From Geoanaerobacter sp964528055 (GTDB taxonomy: Bacteria > Desulfobacterota > Desulfuromonadia > Geobacterales > DSM-12255), in contig CAZGQM010000016.1 in NCBI GenBank assembly GCA_964528055.1, forward strand, positions 12,305-76,304: 64,000 nucleotides of DNA, read 5' to 3'. The position numbers and the translations under genes were made by a program. A model generated the notes under the pieces. The model searched no databases and was not told where the DNA came from. It was given only the letters and a program-made list of their open reading frames with translations. Shown in pieces: positions 59,748 to 64,000 of this stretch. The stretch's first letter is position 1. Every line of letters begins with the position of its first letter.

Positions 59748-61091
59748 ATGGAGTTCAAAAGTTTCAATTTTCATCCTGCCGTTGCGGCAGGCGTAACGAC
59801 AGAAGGGTACTCAACGCCGACACCTATCCAGATACAGGCAATCCCCCCGATTATGCAGGGGAGGGACGTAATGGGCCTTGCCCAGACAGGCACCGGCAAG
59901 ACCGCAGCTTTTGCGCTGCCCATTCTGCAGCGACTGATGGAGGGTGAGCGTGGACATGTCCGTGCTCTCATCGTGGCACCAACCCGGGAACTGGCCGAAC
60001 AGATCCATGTGGCCATCGGAGCTCTGGGACGGCAGACGCGCATCAGGAGTATCACCGTCTATGGTGGAGTAAATATTAATCCGCAAATCCAGAAACTGAA
60101 AAATGGAGTCGAGATCGTAGTCTCCTGCCCCGGGCGACTTCTTGACCACATAGCGCAGGGGACTATCGACCTCTCCCGCCTGGAGGTGCTGGTTCTGGAT
60201 GAGGCTGACCAGATGTTCGACATGGGGTTTTTACCGGACATCCGGCGTATCCTGAAGCAACTTCCCGAGCAGCGTCAGACACTGCTCTTTTCAGCCACCA
60301 TGCCCGCCGAGATCAGGGGCCTTGCCGGAGACATCCTGCGTGATCCGGTCACGGTGCAGGTCGGCAGCACCGCGCCTCCGGTAACCGTTACACATGCACT
60401 CTATCCGGTTGCACAACACTTAAAGACCGGGCTTATCCTTGAACTGCTGCAGCATACTGATACCGACTCAGTGCTGATCTTTACCAAGACAAAGCACCGG
60501 GCAAAGCGTCTGGGAGAGCAGCTTGGAAAGGCCGGGCACAGGGCTGCTTCGCTTCAGGGGAATCTATCGCAAAATCGAAGGCAGGCGGCACTCGACGGTT
60601 TCCGTGACGGGACTTTTCAGATTCTGGTCGCCACGGATATAGCTGCACGAGGGATTGATGTTTCTCAGATATCACACGTGATAAACTACGATATCCCGGA
60701 TACCGCTGAAGCCTACATCCACCGAATCGGCAGGACAGGCCGCGCCGCAAGGAGCGGTGATGCCTTCACCCTGGTGACCGAAGAGGATACGTTCATGGTC
60801 CGTACCATCGAACGGGCACTCGGTGCCTCTCTTGATAGACTCACCGTAGCTGGCTTTGACTACAGTATCCCTGCTCCAAAGAAGGACATCGAATTTGCCC
60901 GCCCACCGAGGGAGCAAAGGCCTTCTCGCAAGCCTGAAGCAGCGAAGAAGGCTCCTGGTCAAGCACCCAAGGTCGGTCAGCCGTCAGTTGTAAAAGGAAC
61001 CCCTGCTCGAAGCCAGCAGCGGTCCATGCAAGGACAGCAGCCTGCCTCGGCACCTTCTCAGCATCCTCAGCGATCACGGCGTGCACGATGA
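59748..61091 (+). CDS. rhlE: DEAD-box RNA helicase RhlE-type
   Basis: A 447-residue RNA helicase. The Q motif is at 3-30, motif I AQTGTGKT at 45-52, PTRELAEQ (Ia), DEAD near 151, SAT (III), ATDIAARGIDV (V) and HRIGRTGRA (VI) are all present. The last 80 residues are Lys/Pro/Gln-rich and disordered, as in RhlE. It unwinds RNA in ribosome assembly and mRNA decay, often cold-induced. A structured leader precedes it. Confidence 0.93.
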   Translation: MEFKSFNFHPAVAAGVTTEGYSTPTPIQIQAIPPIMQGRDVMGLAQTGTGKTAAFALPILQRLMEGERGHVRALIVAPTRELAEQIHVAIGALGRQTRIRSITVYGGVNINPQIQKLKNGVEIVVSCPGRLLDHIAQGTIDLSRLEVLVLDEADQMFDMGFLPDIRRILKQLPEQRQTLLFSATMPAEIRGLAGDILRDPVTVQVGSTAPPVTVTHALYPVAQHLKTGLILELLQHTDTDSVLIFTKTKHRAKRLGEQLGKAGHRAASLQGNLSQNRRQAALDGFRDGTFQILVATDIAARGIDVSQISHVINYDIPDTAEAYIHRIGRTGRAARSGDAFTLVTEEDTFMVRTIERALGASLDRLTVAGFDYSIPAPKKDIEFARPPREQRPSRKPEAAKKAPGQAPKVGQPSVVKGTPARSQQRSMQGQQPASAPSQHPQRSRRAR

Positions 61092-61149
61092 TGGCGTGTA
61101 CGAAGAACCTTCCTGACTTCAAGCCGTTAGCTGTCTAAGGAGTTTTCTC

Positions 61150-61905
61150 ATGAGCGGTATCTGGCGCCTGCTGCTCCTCTTTTTTGCCGGCCTTTCAGCC
61201 GGCCTGATCGATTCCATTGCAGGTGGGGGTGGCTTGATCACTGTGCCCGTGCTGCTGGGGATTGGGCTCCCCCCACAGGTGGCTCTCGGTACCAACAAGC
61301 TTCAGGCATCCTTTGGTTCAGGTAGCGCCATGATTCACTTTGTACGCTCCGGCACTGTAAGCCTTAATCAGTGCGGCGAGGGGATTCTCTTTACCGCCTT
61401 AGGCGCAGGGATGGGTACAGTTGCCGTGCAAAGCCTGGATCCCGGCTTTTTGAGGAGGGTAATTCCGTTTTTGCTGATCTTTGTAGCATTCTATACTCTG
61501 GCTTCTCCGCGGCTTGGTGTCGAGGATGTACACCCTCGGATGAAGCCGCTCCTGTTCTATCTCCTGACAGGTCTTGCGCTCGGTTTTTATGACGGATTTT
61601 TCGGCCCGGGTACCGGTTCGTTCTGGGTGATGGCGCTGATGTTCGGTCTTGGCTACGGCATGCAGAAGGCGACCGGCTATACAAAGGTCATGAATTTTAC
61701 CAGCAACATCGTTTCGCTTGGGTTTTTCATGGCAGGTGGGGCAGTACTCTTTCGCGAGGGTCTGGTAATGGGGTTAGGGCAGTTTATCGGCGCCAGGATT
61801 GGGGCAGGGCTCGTTGTGACGCGAGGGGTGAGGTTCATTCGACCGGTTTTTATCTCCATGGTTCTTGCGATCACTGCACGGCTTATCTATCTCAATTTCA
61901 AGTAG
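61150..61905 (+). CDS. Sulfite exporter TauE/SafE family protein
   Basis: A 251-residue protein with about eight transmembrane helices. GLIDSIAGGGGLITVPVLL (residues 18-36) and the repeat-related YDGFFGPGTGSFWVMAL are the two TauE/SafE motifs. It is expected to export sulfite, sulfonates or other organic anions; the substrate is not given by the sequence. AAGGAG precedes the ATG. Confidence 0.9.
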   Translation: MSGIWRLLLLFFAGLSAGLIDSIAGGGGLITVPVLLGIGLPPQVALGTNKLQASFGSGSAMIHFVRSGTVSLNQCGEGILFTALGAGMGTVAVQSLDPGFLRRVIPFLLIFVAFYTLASPRLGVEDVHPRMKPLLFYLLTGLALGFYDGFFGPGTGSFWVMALMFGLGYGMQKATGYTKVMNFTSNIVSLGFFMAGGAVLFREGLVMGLGQFIGARIGAGLVVTRGVRFIRPVFISMVLAITARLIYLNFK

Positions 61906-61956
61906 TTTCCGTACGGAAAGGGTTCTTTTCCGCCCTGGCTGTGTCAATCTGCGGTC

Positions 61957-61984
61957 TTGCTTGTGCGGCGTACAGTAGTACGCC
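61957..61984. repeat. Short interspersed repeat, copy B
   Basis: TTGCTTG at 61957-61963, then ACAG and AGTACGCC ending at 61984. It includes a seven-bp hairpin GGCGTAC/GTACGCC (61967-61984). It shares three blocks in the same order and orientation with 31861-31894. Confidence 0.4.
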
Positions 61985-62019
61985 TCCGTGCGATCCTTTG
62001 ATTTCCTTGCCAGAACGAA

Positions 62020-62056
62020 AAACTCCTCCTTTCCGAATCGAACACTAAAGGAGTTT
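62020..62056 (+). promoter_or_regulatory. Possible ribosome-site-sequestering pairing before the rhomboid gene
   Basis: AAACTCC (62020-62026) can pair with GGAGTTT (62050-62056), which contains the ribosome site of the rhomboid gene. Stem is seven bp with a long loop, so its stability is uncertain. Confidence 0.3.
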
Positions 62057-62060
62057 CTCT

Positions 62061-62894
62061 ATGACTCAACGGGCCATGCTCTGTCACCGTTGCCGGCGAT
62101 TGATCGGCAGTGATGAATCTGTCTGTTCATGGTGCGGCTCATCCCGGCCTGCCGGTTGGTGGCGAGCCACAGCCTGGACAAGGGGTGCCGTTGACGGCGA
62201 TTGGCTGGTCAGGGCAATAATCACCCTCAATGTGGTATTGTATATTCTCTCCTTACTCATGAGCGTCAGACGCGGTCCTGCGATGAACCCCCTAAATTTT
62301 CTCGCTCCGGACCAGACCAGCTTGTTGCTGCTCGGCGCAACCGGAACCATTCCAATCGAACGATTCGGACGTTTCTGGACGATCCTCTCTGCCAACTATC
62401 TCCATGGCGGTATTCTTCACCTGCTGTTCAACATGATGGCACTGCGCCAGCTTGCCCCGATGGTGAATCAGGAATTCGGGGTCAGCCGTATGTTCACCAT
62501 CTATACGCTGGGAGGTGTCTGCGGGTTCTGGGTGTCGTATATTGCCGGTGTTCCGTTCACCATAGGTGCCTCGGCATCAATATGCAGCCTGATAGGCTCG
62601 CTTCTCTACTTTGGGAAAAGCAGGGGAGGGGCCTATGGTGAGGCAGTCTATCGAGAAGTTGGTGGATGGGCGGTAGGACTTGTCCTGTTCGGGCTCATGA
62701 TGCCGGGAATCAATAACTGGGGTCATGGAGGAGGGGTCGTAGGAGGGATTCTCCTCGGTATGCTTCTGGGGTACGAGGAGGGTACGACTGAAAACGGACT
62801 CCACAGATTCGTTGCTGCTCTCTGCGCAATGGCAACGGTCGGGGTGCTGGGCTGGGCGGTATTTTCAGCTCTTATGCTCTGGTTTGGAAACTGA
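62061..62894 (+). CDS. Rhomboid family intramembrane serine protease with zinc-ribbon N-terminus
   Basis: A 277-residue rhomboid protease. An N-terminal zinc ribbon (C8, C11, C22, C25) precedes the membrane part. The catalytic serine is S171 in GASAS and the catalytic histidine is H222 in NWGHGGG; HGGILHLLFNMMAL and the conserved LYF/GGV segments are also present. It cleaves transmembrane helices of substrate proteins. Zinc-ribbon/rhomboid fusions occur in several bacterial lines. The ribosome site AAAGGAG is clear. Confidence 0.92.
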   Translation: MTQRAMLCHRCRRLIGSDESVCSWCGSSRPAGWWRATAWTRGAVDGDWLVRAIITLNVVLYILSLLMSVRRGPAMNPLNFLAPDQTSLLLLGATGTIPIERFGRFWTILSANYLHGGILHLLFNMMALRQLAPMVNQEFGVSRMFTIYTLGGVCGFWVSYIAGVPFTIGASASICSLIGSLLYFGKSRGGAYGEAVYREVGGWAVGLVLFGLMMPGINNWGHGGGVVGGILLGMLLGYEEGTTENGLHRFVAALCAMATVGVLGWAVFSALMLWFGN

Positions 62895-62975
62895 AGACGG
62901 CCTCCCAACATGGACAATATTTTGATCATGGGTTATACTGTCAACCAGTAATCCCTAAATGAGAGGAGGAAGAAG

Positions 62976-63344
62976 ATGAAAAATGGATTGATTCTGCTAT
63001 TTGTGGCCCTCTCCCTGTCGTTTGCTGTCGTTGCATTGGCAGATAAGGATCTGCCGGTCTTTAAGGCTGGCGAATCTGTATTTGTCTGCGGGTGCGGCGA
63101 AGGGTGCGATTGCTTGACGATGTCGCGCAAGGCTGCCAAATGCAGCTGCGGAAAGCCGCTGGCAAAAGGTGTGGTCAGCAAGGTGGATGAAGGAAAGGCC
63201 TATGTCAAGATAGACGGCAAAGAGCGCGTTTTCTCCACAAAGGCCAAGTATGCCTGTGCCTGCGGTGAAGGGTGCAGCTGTGGAACCATCAGTCAGAAGG
63301 CGGGGAAATGTGGATGTGGAAGTGAGATGAAAGAGGTGAAATAG
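62976..63344 (+). CDS. Secreted protein with two cysteine-rich repeats
   Basis: A 122-residue protein with a signal peptide (cleavage after ALA, near residue 22). The mature part has two copies of a pattern: CGCGEGCDC followed by KCSCGK, and CACGEGCSC followed by KCGCGS, giving 12 cysteines. The spacing suggests metal or cluster binding, in the style of metallothionein-like or zinc-ribbon pairs. I do not recognise a named family. GAGGAGGAAG precedes the ATG. It stands alone with a terminator-like hairpin downstream. Confidence 0.75.
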   Translation: MKNGLILLFVALSLSFAVVALADKDLPVFKAGESVFVCGCGEGCDCLTMSRKAAKCSCGKPLAKGVVSKVDEGKAYVKIDGKERVFSTKAKYACACGEGCSCGTISQKAGKCGCGSEMKEVK

Positions 63345-63454
63345 AGTCGAACAGGAGTTGAGGGCAGGTTTGAGGTGAAGCAGGAGAGAATGCTTATAGT
63401 GGACAGACCCCCCTGTTTTTTTGTTCGGATCTCCAGCGTTGGTTCATGTGTAGT

Positions 63455-63499
63455 GGAAAGCCCCCGGTCGCTTGATTGACCGGGGGCTTTCCAATTTTT
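63455..63499. terminator. Terminator between the Cys-rich gene and the fumarase
   Basis: Fifteen-bp perfect arms (63455-63469 and 63478-63492) with an eight-base loop, followed by AATTTTTA on the plus strand. It lies between convergent genes, 13 bases from the fumarase stop. Confidence 0.8.
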
Positions 63500-63505
63500 A
63501 GCTGA

Positions 63506-63997
63506 TTACAGTCCTAATTGTTTGAAAAAGTCATTTCCCTTGTCATCAACCAGGATAAAGGCCGGGAAGTTTTCCACTTCGATCTTCCAGACAGCCTCCA
63601 TCCCGAGTTCCGGGAAGTCGATGCATTCGACCTTCTTGATGTTCTCCTCTGCCAGTACTGCTGCCGGGCCGCCGATGGAGCCCAGGTAGAAGCCACCGTG
63701 CTTATTGCAGGCATCGGTGACCTGCTGGCTTCGGTTCCCCTTGGCGATCATGATCAAGGAGCCGCCATTGGCCTGGAGAAGGTCAACGTAGGAGTCCATG
63801 CGGCCTGCCGTAGTCGGGCCGAATGACCCCGAGGCCTTCCCTTTCGGGGTCTTGGCCGGACCGGCGTAGTAGATCGGGTGGTTCTTGAGATAGTCGGGGA
63901 GCGGCTTGCCGCTGTCGAGGATCTCCTTGAATTTGGCATGTGCGATGTCGCGACCGACCACTATCGTGCCGTTTAAGAGCAATGGCGTGGAGACCGG
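63506..63997 (-). CDS. Class I fumarate hydratase, C-terminal (beta) domain, partial
   Basis: The last 163 codons of a class I, 4Fe-4S fumarase. NGTIVVGRDIAHAKF, YYAGPAKTPKG, SGSFGPTTAGRMDSYVD, AKGNRSQQVTDAC and GSIGGPAAV are typical of the FumA/B beta domain, and the C-terminal FILVDDKGNDFF is the family end. It interconverts fumarate and malate. The frame upstream reads PVSTPLLLNGT, expected family sequence, but the codon before (63998-64000) is TAA. The gene is therefore cut by the window edge and possibly interrupted by a nonsense codon or a sequencing error. Confidence 0.85.
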   Translation of the reverse strand, partial: PVSTPLLLNGTIVVGRDIAHAKFKEILDSGKPLPDYLKNHPIYYAGPAKTPKGKASGSFGPTTAGRMDSYVDLLQANGGSLIMIAKGNRSQQVTDACNKHGGFYLGSIGGPAAVLAEENIKKVECIDFPELGMEAVWKIEVENFPAFILVDDKGNDFFKQLGL

Positions 63998-64000
63998 TTA

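Noticed and set aside
1..64000. tRNA, rRNA, CRISPR or insertion sequence
   Set aside because: Looked for T-loop GGTTCGA-type motifs, long repeats with regular spacing, and transposase domains; none found by eye.

Overview
The window looks like chromosomal DNA of a Geobacter-type bacterium (Desulfuromonadia, Geobacterales). The reasons are two tandem ActP-type acetate symporters behind a DUF485 gene, PEP-CTERM exoproteins (one with a canonical sigma-54 promoter), hopanoid genes hpnJ/hpnK, a DUF342/FapA protein, a UPF0182 protein, YkgJ cysteine-cluster proteins and a class I fumarase. This placement is inferred from gene content; no 16S rRNA, tRNA, CRISPR array, insertion sequence or complete prophage was seen.

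Layout. 1-5.8 kb: DUF485 gene (cut by the window edge), two actP paralogues and a DUF294 nucleotidyltransferase, a likely acetate/monocarboxylate uptake locus. 6.1-12 kb: two PEP-CTERM genes flanking a PLP aminotransferase with a structured leader, an NtrX-like sigma-54 activator, a small Cys/His protein and FxsA. 12.1-20.4 kb: a consensus sigma-70 promoter, a yybP-ykoY (manganese) riboswitch with a terminator that overlaps its closing helix, then a same-strand run of nine genes: htpX, a ribbon-helix-helix protein, terC, a Tim44-like N-terminal protein, UPF0182, a TFIIB-type zinc ribbon, UPF0016/GDT1, an AI-2E-family permease and dedA. TerC and UPF0016 are manganese-linked transporter families, so this reads as a metal or envelope-stress regulon.

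20.4-35.3 kb is the most unusual part, all on the minus strand. A LuxR-type regulator with a degenerate receiver and a perfect sigma-70 promoter sits upstream of a glycyl radical enzyme, an SCP2-domain protein and a glycyl-radical activase. These are followed at short spacing by a DUF6765 (phospholipase C/P1-nuclease-like) protein, an 807-residue orphan built from two internal copies, an N-acetylmuramoyl-L-alanine amidase with SH3 domain, an M6 metalloprotease, a holin-like membrane protein, a GH19 lysozyme/chitinase, an endonuclease/exonuclease/phosphatase protein and a lipoprotein. The hydrolases carry no visible signal peptides and there are no phage structural genes. The set resembles a non-phage lysis, predation or effector module.

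35.3-64 kb is mostly housekeeping and envelope functions: DUF503, DUF948, YtxH, YihY/BrkB, a penicillin-binding transpeptidase, LpxH, UPF0158, two tandem AI-2E-family transporters, CopA with a membrane rhodanese and a MauE/DoxX protein, PlsY, MltG, a REC/J-like/TPR regulator, the hpnJ-hpnK-EamA operon, FapA, a PDZ protein, AsnS, a cupin, periplasmic beta-carbonic anhydrase, FmdB, YkgJ, RpsU (GTG start, terminator-like leader hairpin), RhlE, TauE/SafE, a zinc-ribbon rhomboid, a 12-cysteine secreted protein, and the C-terminal part of a fumarase with an in-frame TAA codon at the last three bases of the window.
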